A stretch of DNA of 64,000 nt from Sabellastarte sp. h YS-2021 (taxonomy: Eukaryota > Annelida > Polychaeta > Sabellida > Sabellidae). The notes beneath the pieces are model-generated. The model did not search any database. It was not told the origin of the DNA and saw only the letters and a list, made by a program, of their open reading frames with translations. Position numbers and translations under genes: made by a program. The stretch's first letter is position 1. Each line of letters starts with the position of its first letter. Below, one piece after another: positions 1 to 12,200 of this stretch. The stretch is taken from NCBI GenBank assembly GCA_964017235.1, contig OZ024929.1:165711609-165775608 (forward strand). Reading direction: 5' to 3'.

Positions 1-64
1 ATAGATATAGAGTGTTTGTAAAGGTGTTATTCAATAATAAAGAAGTCTTCAAAACTCCTGCCAA
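1..64 (+). CDS. CC2D2A: CC2D2A exon 1 of window (3' part)
   Basis: The exon runs in from upstream and ends at a strong donor, AA|GTAAGT. It reads [15 protein letters not shown] with two bases left over. The residues match the strand of the N-terminal C2-like domain just before the PLGQEF segment of exon 2. No acceptor is visible, so the exon start lies outside the window. Confidence 0.85.
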
Positions 65-194
65 GTAAGTACTTTCTCTGCTTCCTTTGCTACAGTGTTT
101 AAAGTTTGAGAATACTTCTTGACCTGTTATTATATCCCCAGACGAAATTATATCCCCAGACGAAAGTCGGGGATATATTGGATTCAGGTCCGTC

Positions 195-228
<34 letters not shown>

Positions 229-3200
229 AGAAATTTCCTTGTGGACGCGATAACTCAAAAACAAATTAATATTTTTTTTTCAAACTTGGTACACATGTTA
301 AGGGTGCCCAAAGGAAGATCCCTATTTTAAGGTGACCTTAAACTCCCAGTAAAAAAGAACTTATGGCCACCTTAAGGTCAGAAATTGCACTTTTGGCCAC
401 TTAGAGCCCTGTAGGTCACAAACTATGATGCTCAGCTGGCTGAAATTTTACCTGACAACACATTAATATGTTCTTAGTACATGTGCCGAAAATCATGACT
501 TTAAGTTGAGGAGAAAATTGTGTTTGAGGCCCATAAATACCCCCGCTTAGGGATTTTTTGCTATACTTTACACATATTTTGCCCTATAATTTGGAAGTGA
601 TAATTCTGATGAGTCTCAAACTGCGCTAGGTATAACTTTGATATGTAATCCTTGTCTGTAGAAAATTTTAGGGCTGTAGGTTTACCCAAAGGGGTCGACT
701 TAAGGTCTCAAAAGTGCCCACAGAGACCCAATTTATGCACTTTTTGCCACTTTCAAGCACTGTAGCTTTCAAACTATGTCTCTCATCTAAGTTAAATATC
801 ATCTGGGAATATATCTATGTGTTTTCTTATATGTGCCCCAACATTTAGGCCTTTAATAGACAGTTAACATGTGTATCAGGACCATAAACACCCACCCGAG
901 TGACCCTTATAAGACATTTTTCACATCTTTTTCCCTGTAACTTGGAAATGGTAAGTCTGAGAAGTTTCAAACTGTATTAGATATATATTCTGTGTGTAAT
1001 CTTAGTATGTAACAGATTTTAAGTCTGAAGCTTTAATTTTGAAGGTCAAATTGAGGTCTCTAAAAGGCTCCCAAAGACCCAATATTTGGACTTTTTGCTA
1101 CTTTTAAGCCCTGTGACTGTCAAACTATGTGACTGATAGAGCTCAAATCCTATCTGAGAAGATATTAGTATGTTATTTTTATATGTGCCAAAAATTAAGG
1201 CTTTAAGAAGACATTTAACCTGTGTATGAAGACCATAAATCCCCACCCGAGTGACCATTTTTAGACATTTTTCACATATTTTTCCCTGTAACTTGGAAAT
1301 GGTAAGTCTAAGAAGTTTCAAACTGTATTAGATGCATATTCTATGTGTAATCTTAGTATGTGACAAATTTTAAGTCTGAAGCTTTAATTTGAAGGCCACA
1401 TTTAGGTCTCTAGGAGGCCCCATAAAGACCCAGTATTTGGACTTTTTGCCAATTTTAAGGCCTGTGACTGTTAAACTATGTGACTGATAGAGCTGAAATC
1501 TCATCTGGGAATACATTATTATGTTCTTTTTACATGTGCCAAAAATCAAGGCTTCAAGTAGACATTTAACCTGTGTATCAGGACCTTTAACACCCACCTG
1601 AGTGACCCTTTTAAGACATTTTTCACATATTTTGCTCTGTAACTTGGAAATGGTAAGTCTGAGAAGTTTCAAACTTTATTAGATACATATTCTATGTGTA
1701 ATCTTAGTATGTAACAAATTTTAAGTCTGAAGCTTTAATTTGAAAGCCACATCGAGATCTCTAAAAGGCCCACAATGACCCAATATTTGGACTTTTTACC
1801 ACCTTTAAGCCCTGTAACTGTTAAACTATGTGATTGATGGAGCTGAAATCCCATCTGGGAATGCATTATTATGTCCTTTTTACATATGCCGAAAATCAAG
1901 GTTTTTAGTAGACATTTAACCTGTGTATGAGGGCCATAGACACTCGCCCAAGTGCCTTTTTTGACATTTTTTCCGTATTTTGCCCTGTTATTTGGAAATG
2001 CTTAGTGTGACAAGTCTTAAACTGTATTATATATGATTTTTGTTTGTTATGTATGTCCCCCCAAAAAGTTTCAGATCTGTAGTTTAATTGCTAAGGTCTC
2101 TTTAACAATTGTAAAATGCCCACAGAAACCCAATTTATGGATATTATGCCACTTTAAAGCCCAGTAACTGTCAAACTATGTGGGTTATAGAGCTGAAATC
2201 TTTGAATTTTTAAAAGGAAATGCCTGTGTATTTAAATTTTGAATATTAATAATGTTATGGCTATCTTAGTCTTTTAAGAACTTATTTTTGTGTGTTATAC
2301 CTCTGCTTGCTGAGTTTTTCACTTTTTAAAATGAAACTGGTGAAACATATTGAAGTAGACAAAATGGACACTTTAAGTGAGCTTTAAGTCCCAATATTAA
2401 TGAAATTATATCCTTATGTAGTAAAACTAGGGGATTTTTAACCCTCAACTAGCCCAGTTTTATTCAACTTGCCTCAGTTAATTTTGGCACAGCTCCTACA
2501 GTTATGAACTCATTTCAGTTGATAATCACATACTTAAAATTCTCAATTCTTTTTGTATTTGAGTACCCCTTTTATATAGATTGTTTGTTTACCATTTATG
2601 CTCAACCCACATCCCCCACCCGGATTCCCCCCACCCACCTCTGGGACCTCCAGCTATATTGAGTGACACTAAATAAACAAAGGTATTTAATGATATCAGA
2701 TGAGAAACAAAGAACTCAATGGGGTTGCAGATCTTGTGTAATAGTGAGAGAGGTGTGGAGAAGGGGAGAGGGGTGGGGGTGGGAGGTGGTGGGCTTCATT
2801 ACATATAACACAAAGGGGAGTCAGAACTGAGATTGTGTCACATATTTAGGTTGCATATATATGGACCACATATATAGGTATAGAGGAAATGAATAACTGA
2901 AAACAATTTGCAAATTCTAAAAATAATATAATAAAATAATAATATAAATAATTTTTTTTTAATAATATTTTATTTGTGAGCAAATATAGAAACAGATATG
3001 CGCTTTTGGGATTATGAATTTTAGAATGGACATTGAATCATCAATCATTTAAATACTTTGAAGGAAGATTGAAAAATATGATGAGTTGAGTTAAAAATAA
3101 TATTTTATTTGTCAACAAATATAGAAACAGATATGCTCTTTTGGGATTATTATTTTAGAATGGACATTCAATCATCAATCATTTAAATACTTTGAAAATA

Positions 3201-6200
3201 GGTTTAGAGTTATCATTGCAGGAAGATTGAAAATATAATTTGAGTTATGTATTCGGCGTCTGGGGATACACCATCTTCCTTGGGGAGATATAAACAGAGT
3301 AGATTGATGTGCTGAAGTTCATATAATAATGGGTAATTATGTTTTAAAAAATTCCCGATCAAAACCTGTGGCGTGAGTGATGACCTGTCTGGGGATATGT
3401 TGGCGCCGAGTTGGCCCAATCTAGTTTATTTCTGTGATATTCCTGTGCATGCATAGTTTGTCAGCCTGGCTTATAGTGAGGCTTTACAGTGAACAGTTTG
3501 TGTGTTTAGCAAGCAACAATATGAAATACAGTATATCATACATCAAGAGATCATAAAATCTCTACTGAAAAAGGATTCCCTGATAATAGTGTATCTGTGA
3601 CTAGAGCCTGTGCCATTGCAAGTGCAAAATATACTTTAATTAAAATAAAATGAACGATATTCCACTTGAAAGTGGTAACTCTTTTAAATGTAAGTAAATA
3701 TCCTCAGTGTCTGTGGATGTTATACACCGGTAGATCTAATGTCAGATGATCTGACTTTTGCATAAGTTTACTCTGACATCTTTCTGAAATAGGCCAGTCA
3801 GTCATAGTAAAGTTACTATCAGCTGTTAAGCAGAGTTTTAGTAGAAATTGTGTAATAAGATATATTCAAAAATTCACATATTTCAGCCTGCAGTTGAGAA
3901 GCTCATATTTGGTTGTAAGAGTTTTGTGAGAATAATTACAATGAGGATGTTTATCTGTTTATGGCTTTCTATTTTTGACCTAATAATAACCTTGGCATCT
4001 ATGATGTTATATGTTTTTTTTATTGCGTTAATACATCCTACCCAATGGACAATATGCTTAACCAGTCGGCGCAGACCGGCCCGCCAAACGTCAGAAAAAG
4101 ACGTCCTGTGTTTCCACCGGCTGGCCGGTCCTCACACTGCACTCGCCAGGTGGCGTGTCGTACTTCCTTCCTGTCTAGACAAGCTGACGTCATAGCATCT
4201 TTTTCGTTTGGCGCATGCACTGCTTGAACGATTTTTGGAAATTGTATAATTATTTGGATTTTTTGTGAGTTGGAAGAAGTGCTGAACTTTATAACTTTGC
4301 GAATCACTTCCTCACATGTTATAGACCTTTTTGGAGTTCTCAGCTTCTCTGGAACGTTGTGAGTTTGTAGAAGTGCTGTGTTTTATACAACTGTTGAATC
4401 ACTTCCTCATGTTTTTTGTTACTCCATTATGTCTTCTCCTAGTCAGCGTCGGGGGGGATGCGGCCATATGATGGCAGGGTTTGACCATCACTCTGTGTGC
4501 GCGCGGTGTAGAGATAAGAAGGGCTCTGACCCCTGTATCAAAACTCCACCTGCTCCATGCGCGCCCTGTGACGACTTAACCCAAGAACAGAAGGATCAGC
4601 TTGCCACCCCCTCGTACAAGCTTAAAAAAGAGAAGAAAGAAGCCAAGTCATCTACGCCTCTTAAAGAATCAGACACTCTCAGTCCCACCCTTGTGGACCC
4701 GGCACTTGTGTCGGTAGTGGGGGTCGTGGATGGCCAAAGCACCTCTGGTGTTTCTGGTTTGAGTGGACCGGTGGAGAAGAAAGCAAAGAAGGCTGAGGCT
4801 AAGTATTCTACTAAAACCAAGTCTGATAAGCCGACCAAGTCTGATAAGCCGGCCAAGTCTACCTCCAGCCGACCACCAACTTCTTCAACCGACCAGGGCA
4901 AATCTACCACTTCCTCTACCGACACAAAGATTGCCGACCTTGATAAGAAGTGGTCGGACGGATTTAACCGGCTGGAAGCCTTGCTATTGGCTAAGACTTT
5001 GGACCCTCCATGGGACCCTGTATTCAGTACAGTGAAGGTTACGCCACCTCATGCTCCACCAGCTAATGTGGTCTGGACTGACCCATTTATTAAACCAGCC
5101 TCTCAACCCACCGACCCTGCTGTGGAATCACTGGCCACCGACTCATCTCATCACAAGTCGGGTGCCAAGGCCTCATTTTCTGCTCAACCGGACCCTACTA
5201 CATCGGTCCTGGTTCACAGACAGTTATCTACTGCCTTTGATGTCTCCCGCAAGGAATCCCTCTCTTCTAGTGATTCTGACTCTGACTCCCTATCATCAGA
5301 CCAATCCCCCCTGGACATCCTACCGGAAGAAGGTGAACTGTTGGACGATCAGAAAGCTAACCTATCTGATCAGGAACAATCTTTGTCCGAAGCACAATCT
5401 TACCGAGAAACCATGCAGGGGATCAGATCTTTTATGGGTTGGAATCACATACCAGACACTGATTCCGGTGCTACTACCTCAGAGGATAACCCGTTCGCGG
5501 GCCCCAAGTTGCACACACTGGGCAAGACCTTTGTCAACCTACCGACCGACGAATGGCTGTGTCGGAAGATGGCCAAACTGAACATTACACTGGCCCAGGG
5601 GTATCCTACCCATACTTCTGAGGCAGCAGGACTTTTGCGGGATCAGTTTGTTCGCCCCCCTAAGTCACAGCAAAAGTGGTACGGTTTTCATTCCAACCCT
5701 AAGAAGGACTCTGACCAAACTGTCTCCTCTTGGCATACTGGGGCTTCAAGGTTCAACAGCACCTATCTCAGGATAGCTCGACAGGCCGGCATTGCTACTT
5801 CTCCTCCCATGTCACGCACTATCTCTCAGGAAAGTCTGCGCAAGTGGGAGAGGTCTGCACGCGAATCCACTGTAATTTGCAATCACGCAGCCAGTTTTAA
5901 CCGGTGTCTGTTGAAAATCCAGGAGAATATGAACACTCAGCTAAAAGCCATCAGAGTAGAATCCAAGGGAAAGACAGCAACCAAAGTGTCATCAGCAGTA
6001 GACGAACTCCAATTTCTTCAAGATTTTAACTCTAGTGTGCGCCAGGCCATGGTGAAATCCATGGAACACTTGACGGAGTTCGTCTTTGTTAATATGGCCA
6101 ACACCACCTTGCTTAGACGCGATTCCTACTTAGCTTATCTCAAGGCCGGTGTAAAAGCTGACACTCTACATGCCTTACGTACCGCCCCACTCCAGTTGGA

Positions 6201-9200
6201 CACCTTGTTCCCGGACAGTGTTGTTAAGAGGGCGGAGGAAGACATTACTGGTTTTGATAAGGGTCGGTCCAGTTCAGTCTACAAGGGAAGGAGGTATCAC
6301 CCCTATGAGAGGCAGGACCCCAAAACGGAAAGTCGCCAAGAGAGGCCGGCTTGGAAGAATCTGTCCCGCACTCAGCGTAGGAAACAGAAGGGCAGACAAC
6401 AGTACTCATCACGACCGGCCAAGGGTCAGCAGCAGCGTAAATGACAATCAATGTGTAACTCAGTTGAAGCCTCTGCTGCTGACTGGGAGCCCTACAGGAA
6501 AGACAATAGACACTTGTTTAAATGCAAAGCTAGATGTTGTTCATTTTGCTCATACTGCTCCCGGGCATTCTCAAAAGAACAAAATAAGTTCCGGGACAGC
6601 AGGTTGTCTTTACAAGAAAGATATATTAAAACCTGTGAAAAGTGTTTCTTGTGTCATTCCATTATCTTATGTAAATGCTGTCTTAAATGCTCCAAATGTT
6701 GTCACAAATCTGCCTGTAGGGGCCAGACTTCAAAAGTTTTGGAAAAACTGGTTAGATCTGGGTGCCGGACCGAAAGTGGTTCAAATCTTGAAAGAGGGCT
6801 ACACCCTCCCCTTTCGGATCCGGCCGAATTTGTCAAGGACTCCCACAGTCATAAGCTGCTATGGCAATCCTCACAGAAACAGTCATGGACAAAAATGCCA
6901 TAGAACTAGTTCACAAAAAGGTCTCACTAGGTTTCTTCAACCGACTATTTTTAGTCCCAAAACCCGAAAACAAGTGGAGACCGATCTTAGACCTAAGCAA
7001 TCTGAATTTTTTCCTCAAGACAGAAAAATTCAAGATGGAGACACCGGAAACCATCAGAACATCTCTCCAAAAGGGGGAATGGGTAACCTCCGTAGACTTC
7101 AAGGACGCTTACTTCCACATTCCAATACAGGAACGGTCCAGGAAGTATCGCAGATTTCATATCCAGGGGCAGACCTACCAGTTCAAAGCACTGCCGTTCG
7201 GTCTGTCAACGGCTCCCATGGAATTCACTATTATAGCAAAGGAGGTGAAGCTGATGGCCATTCACAACGGTATAAGGATCCACCAGTACCTAGACGACTG
7301 GTTGGTGAGAGCCACATCCCACCAGGTCTGTCTCCAGCATACACAGGTCCTAATAAAAATGTGCTAACGTCTAGGTTGGCTGGTGAATGTAGAAAAGTCG
7401 GAGCTGAAACCCAAGCAGATTTTCAACTTCGTAGGTTACCAATTCGACCTCCAGTCCGGTCGGGTTTGACCGACACCGGACCGGTGGCAAAACCTTCAGG
7501 ACAAAATACTGGCTCTGATCTCCCTACCGGCCTGTTCGGTAAGGGAATTTATGTCCCTGATAGGGCTACTGACAGCCATAGAAAAACAAGTTCACCTGGG
7601 CAGACTACACATGAGGCCCATTCAATGGCATCTCAAAAGCAATTGGAGAATACCGGAATCCTTGGAAAAACGGATCCCTCTACCCAGATCGCTACATCCT
7701 CATTTGCAATGGTGGCTGAAAGAAGACAATGTCCTCACCGGCCAACCATTACACCCCATGCAACGTGCTCTGCAAATCTTTACTGACGCATCAAAAGAAG
7801 GGTGGGGCGCTCACTTAAACGAGTCCATTGCCAGAGGAACCTGGTCAGTGCCGGAAAGCAAACTGCATATAAATTACTTGGAACTAAAAGCAGTCTTTCT
7901 GGCTCTAAAAGAGTTCCAAAAGCTATGCACGGGCAAATGGTTCTGGTAGCAACCGACAACACCACAGTAGTGGCCTACATCAACAAGGAGGGAGGCATGA
8001 GGTCGGGCCAACTTTGTGCCCTACTTTGGAGAATCTTGACCTGGTGTACCAGGAAACAAGTGACTCTGAAGGCTCGACACATTCCCGGCCGCCTAAATGT
8101 AGTGGCAGACAAGCTGTCCAGATTGGGACAGACTATTCAAACAGAATGGTCCCTCCTTCCAGAGGTTTTTCAAACCCTGTGCAGCAGGTGGCACCGGCCT
8201 CAGATAGATCCCTTTGCTACGAGATTCAACAACAAGGTGCCCCTGTTCGTATCACCAGTTCCGGATACCATGGCCACTGCAGTGGATGCACTCAGTTTGT
8301 CATGGGAAGATCTGGATGCATACGCCTTCCCACCGACAGCCATATTGGGCAAAGTGGTGGAGAAGTTGCAGGACTCCCCATACCGGAGGCTGATCATTAT
8401 TGCCCTGGGGTGGCCCAACATGACATGGTTTTGGGACCTAGTGGAAATGTCCAGCCAGATCCCATTGCTCTTGCCTCAACTGCCAAACCTACTGACCCAA
8501 CCCTTCAATCAGACCCCTCACAGGAGTCTGACAAACCTAAATCTCCATGCATGGCTCCTAGAGCCACAGCTATCAAGGAGCAGGGTTTCTCTGAGGCGGT
8601 GGCAACAAGAATTGAGGCTCCTCAAAGAGGATCAACCAGATCTGTCTATGAGGCAAAGTGGGCCATTTTTACAAAGTGGTGCATCACAAATCAGGTGGAC
8701 TTCAGGGCACCTCCTGTAAAATCAGTTGCTGATTTCCTTATGTACCTTTTTGAGGAAAGGAAATTACAGCCCAGCACCATTGACGGCTACAGGTCTGCCA
8801 TTGCTGATAAACTGGGAAACTCAACTCTCAACATCAGCAAAGATGAAAATCTCACCCGTCTCTTGGATAGTTTCCATAGGGACAGACCCAAGGGCAGAAG
8901 ATGTATCCCCTCCTGGAACCTATCTCTGGTTTTACACCAGTTAACAAAGGCTCCCTTTGAACCAATTAAGGAGACCTCCTTGAAGCACTTGACCTTCAAG
9001 ACAGTTTTCCTCTTAGCCCTGGGTTCAGGCAAACGCAGAAGTGAGATTCATGCTTGGCAAAGCAGGAACATCAGACACCAGTCGGACTGGTCTAAGGTGT
9101 CCCTGTACCCATCTCCCAGCTTTTTTTCCAAGAACCAGCTGGCCAAAGAGGGTCCGGACAGCGTGGCCCCAGTGGTTATACCAGCCCTGGCCCCGACCTT

Positions 9201-12200
9201 GGACAGGTCCCTCAAGTCTGACAGATCCCCCTGTCCGGTCAGAGCATTGCGCTACTACTTGGACAGGACCTCAGACATCAGGCAGAATAAGGAGTTAGTT
9301 TTTGTCTCCTTCAAGAAAGGTTTTCACAAAGATATCTCCCCTGCCACTATCTCCTCATGGATCAAACAGACTGTGATCCTATGTTATGAGCTCTCAGACC
9401 AAGAGGCCCACACCTTACATCAGGTCAAAGCCCATGATGTTAGGGCCTTTGCTACTTCCAAGGCCTTCCAGTCGGGAGTTTCCTTGGAACAAATCTTGTC
9501 AGCCTGCCACTGGAAGTCACATAATACCTTCACATAATTTTATCTGAAGGATGTGGCATGGGCGGACTCTGAGCTCTATCACCTGGGACCTGTAGTGGCT
9601 GCTCAGCAGATCCACAAGTAATCCAGGTCAGGGAGGAGATCTGTACATATGTATATAGTGTATATATAATTAAGAAGCATCAAAAAAAAAAAAAAAAAAA
9701 AATCAGACGTGCTTTCTTCGGGAGGTTTATTTCCTTGGGACTGAACTCATCCCTCTCTTCCCCTACCTCAGAGCAGGTCTGTAAAAGAAGGAGGGAGGAG
9801 GCGAGTCGGTTTGGACCGTTTAACCGGTTTCTGTTGACCGACTATAGCCTTAAGGGTCTTGACAATCCTAGATCAACCCAGGCTTAGAGTTGTTAGTTAC
9901 TTTCTGAGTTTGCATAAGTCCCCAGTAACTTACCCACTGACCAAGCGGTAGTTATTCAGGATATTGTCCATTGGATAGGATGTATTAATGCAATAAAATT
10001 GCAAATTTAATAAGTAAATTAAATTTTTATAAGTTAATACCCTATCCAATGGACACACAAGACCCTCCCACCAGCCCCGCTATCAGTTTACTAGGGGTCT
10101 AATAAGTTTAGACAATGAAAAAGATGCTATGACGTCAGCTTGTCTAGACAGGAAGGAAGTACGACACGCCACCTGGCGAGTGCAGTGTGAGGACCGGCCA
10201 GCCGGTGGAAACACAGGACGTCTTTTTCTGACGTTTGGCGGGCCGGTCTGCGCCGACTGGTTAAGCATATTGTCCATTGGATAGGGTATTAACTTATAAA
10301 AATTTAATTTATTTATTAAATTTGCAAATTTGTAGACCTTTAGGACAAGAGTTCCTGGTGAGATTTGCTCAGATATTTAACATAGAAATTGTTCAGTGGC
10401 CGGAATCAATAAAAATACAGGTAAGAAACTACTTCATTTGCATAGTTTTCAAAGCATATAAAAATCTCAGTCTGGCATGTTTTATGGTGAGTACAGTGTC
10501 AAGTTTCATTAAATAGTACCAGTGCTCCAATGTACATGTCACCAGTATCGTTTTTCTCAAATATTCAATTTTCTAATACTATAAAACTCATCACATTTTC
10601 ATTCTTATTATCTGTAATCTGACATAATATATTGTAAATCAGAAAGGAGTCTTTCAAAAGTTGGTCTAGTTGTTTCCAGTTAACTGGTAATATAATAGAA
10701 AAAAATAGACTGAGGTGACTGCATGATATATTGTAGATAGAACGAGTTACAAGCTCTCTATTCATTATTCCAAAATTCAGCTTAAACAAAACAAGTGTTT
10801 TATATTTTAACATTGAACATTTTATATGTATCTTGAAAAAAAACAAAAAAAAAAACAACTATTTTTTCATATCTAGATCTACGAGTCAGCTGGTATTGGC
10901 TCATCCATGGTAGCGGAATTGTATGTAGCTATCCCAGAATCCAACATCACCACGGAAACAATGCAGCTAGAGGAAATAGACTATTCTGGAAGCCAGAAAG
11001 TCCACCACACACATGAAGGTGTTGGAAGTGGTAAGCATATGACTTCATGAAGTGTTGACGGCATGATGTAAATGTAACAGTGTCATTAAATGTAACCATA
11101 CCAGTGTTTTGTCATTAACAACCCTTGGAATCAGATCTCTGATAGAGTTTTTTGTTTTCATGGTGAATAATATGTGTCTGGGTTTTTACCAAATAGTTGG
11201 TTTATGATTCATTTGGGGTCCTTGATATCAAAGTTAAGGTTCAGGTAATTTCAGTTCAGACAGATATTCAGGAACAACAAAAATACTTCTTAGCAGGATT
11301 TCCAGAGTTATTGGAGCTTGTTATTGTGGGTTACCTTTATGCGTCGCAACTCTTGGGAGGTAATAAGACTTATCTTTTTGGTTGTTCAGTAGTAAGACTG
11401 TCCCTTCACTCAGTACAAGTTATGTTTTATGTACAAGTTGTAGCAGCCTCCCAAGTTTTGCTTGACTGGTGTTTCCAGGTGTTTAACACTAAAATACCCG
11501 TACCCAGATTAGTATGGTTCTCATTTTACAGTTACTTGGCCCCATTTGTTAACGCTCGACGATAGGAGAGGGTTATTGTGATCAGTTTGTTTCTGTCTGT
11601 CGGTCTGTCTGTCTGTGCACCGTTTCGCCCTTATAACTCAAAAACTATAATACCAATCGAGCTCAAATTTGGTGGGCAGATATTTCATGGGGTAGAGATG
11701 GATTCTTGAAAATTTGATGTAATTTGTGTGAAAATTAAAGCCAGGAGAGAGTTTTTCTTATTTGTAATTGGGCTTTTACAGTGAAATCTGCTTCCCTGTC
11801 TGTGAACCGTTTTTCCCTTATAACTCAAAAACTATAACATCAATCAATCTCAAATTTGGTGGGAAAGTATTTCATGGGGTACAGACAGATTCTTCCAAAT
11901 TTGGTGTAATTTGTTTGAAAATTAAAGCCAGGAGAGAGTTTTTCTTATTTCTAATTGGGGATACACAGTGAAACTGCTTCTCTTCATCACATAAGTAAAA
12001 AATCAATATTTTACTTTCTGATGATGTCATTACTCAGTGATGTCACAATGCAACTGTCATTGTGAGGTCACAAAACTAGCTTGTGATACTTGCTGTCTTT
12101 AAGTAAAAATATTTCTTCTCATTTTATGTCTTGAAATTGACATAAACATAATAAAGAGGGAGGTGGTATATTCATCACTTTTATTAACAAGATGCACTCA

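Larger units (their letters stand above)
130..3424 (+). mobile_element. Helitron-like non-autonomous element, family A, copy 1
   Basis: The element begins TTATATCCCC directly after an A, and its start is palindromic (ATATCCCC ... GGGGATAT, then ATTGG). It ends in CTAG followed by T. Just before the CTAG a hairpin can be drawn: TTGG 3400-3403 and GCC 3405-3407 pair with GGC 3413-3415 and CCAA 3416-3419. Insertion between A and T, a 3' hairpin and a CTRR end are Helitron hallmarks. There is no target duplication and no Rep/helicase coding, so it is non-autonomous. Borders are supported by a second copy at 35902-46824 that starts and stops at the same bases. The first 18 bases are present twice (130-147 and 148-165). 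Inside are a CCG run and a 350-bp tandem array. Confidence 0.75.
4018..10327 (+). mobile_element. DIRS-type tyrosine-recombinase retrotransposon 1
   Basis: A DIRS element of about 6.3 kb with the full family layout: inverted terminal repeats (4018-4208 and 10110-10327), a gag-like frame, an RT-RNase H region, a tyrosine recombinase, and an internal complementary region (9961-10055) that repeats both outer ends joined head to head. The inverted repeats look identical by eye over about 165 bp, so the insertion is young. Overlapping frames are normal for the family. It looks nearly whole, with roughly three breaks. It sits in intron 1, sense to CC2D2A, and ends about 8 bases before exon 2. Confidence 0.92.

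Noticed and set aside
106-330. Short frame with a run of arginines
   Set aside because: The run is the CCG microsatellite near the 5' end of Helitron A; the rest is repeat sequence.
1046-1672. Two similar minus-strand frames starting [12 protein letters not shown]
   Set aside because: They are two units of the 350-bp array in Helitron A and recur in copy 2; no independent coding sign.
4185-4192. CRE palindrome as a CC2D2A promoter element
   Set aside because: It lies in a retrotransposon end within an intron, far from the gene's start; kept only as a low-interest observation about the element.
9683-9702. A run after the DIRS 1 recombinase as a LINE-type poly(A) tail
   Set aside because: It lies inside the DIRS element, before the internal complementary region, with no LINE sequence or target duplication.
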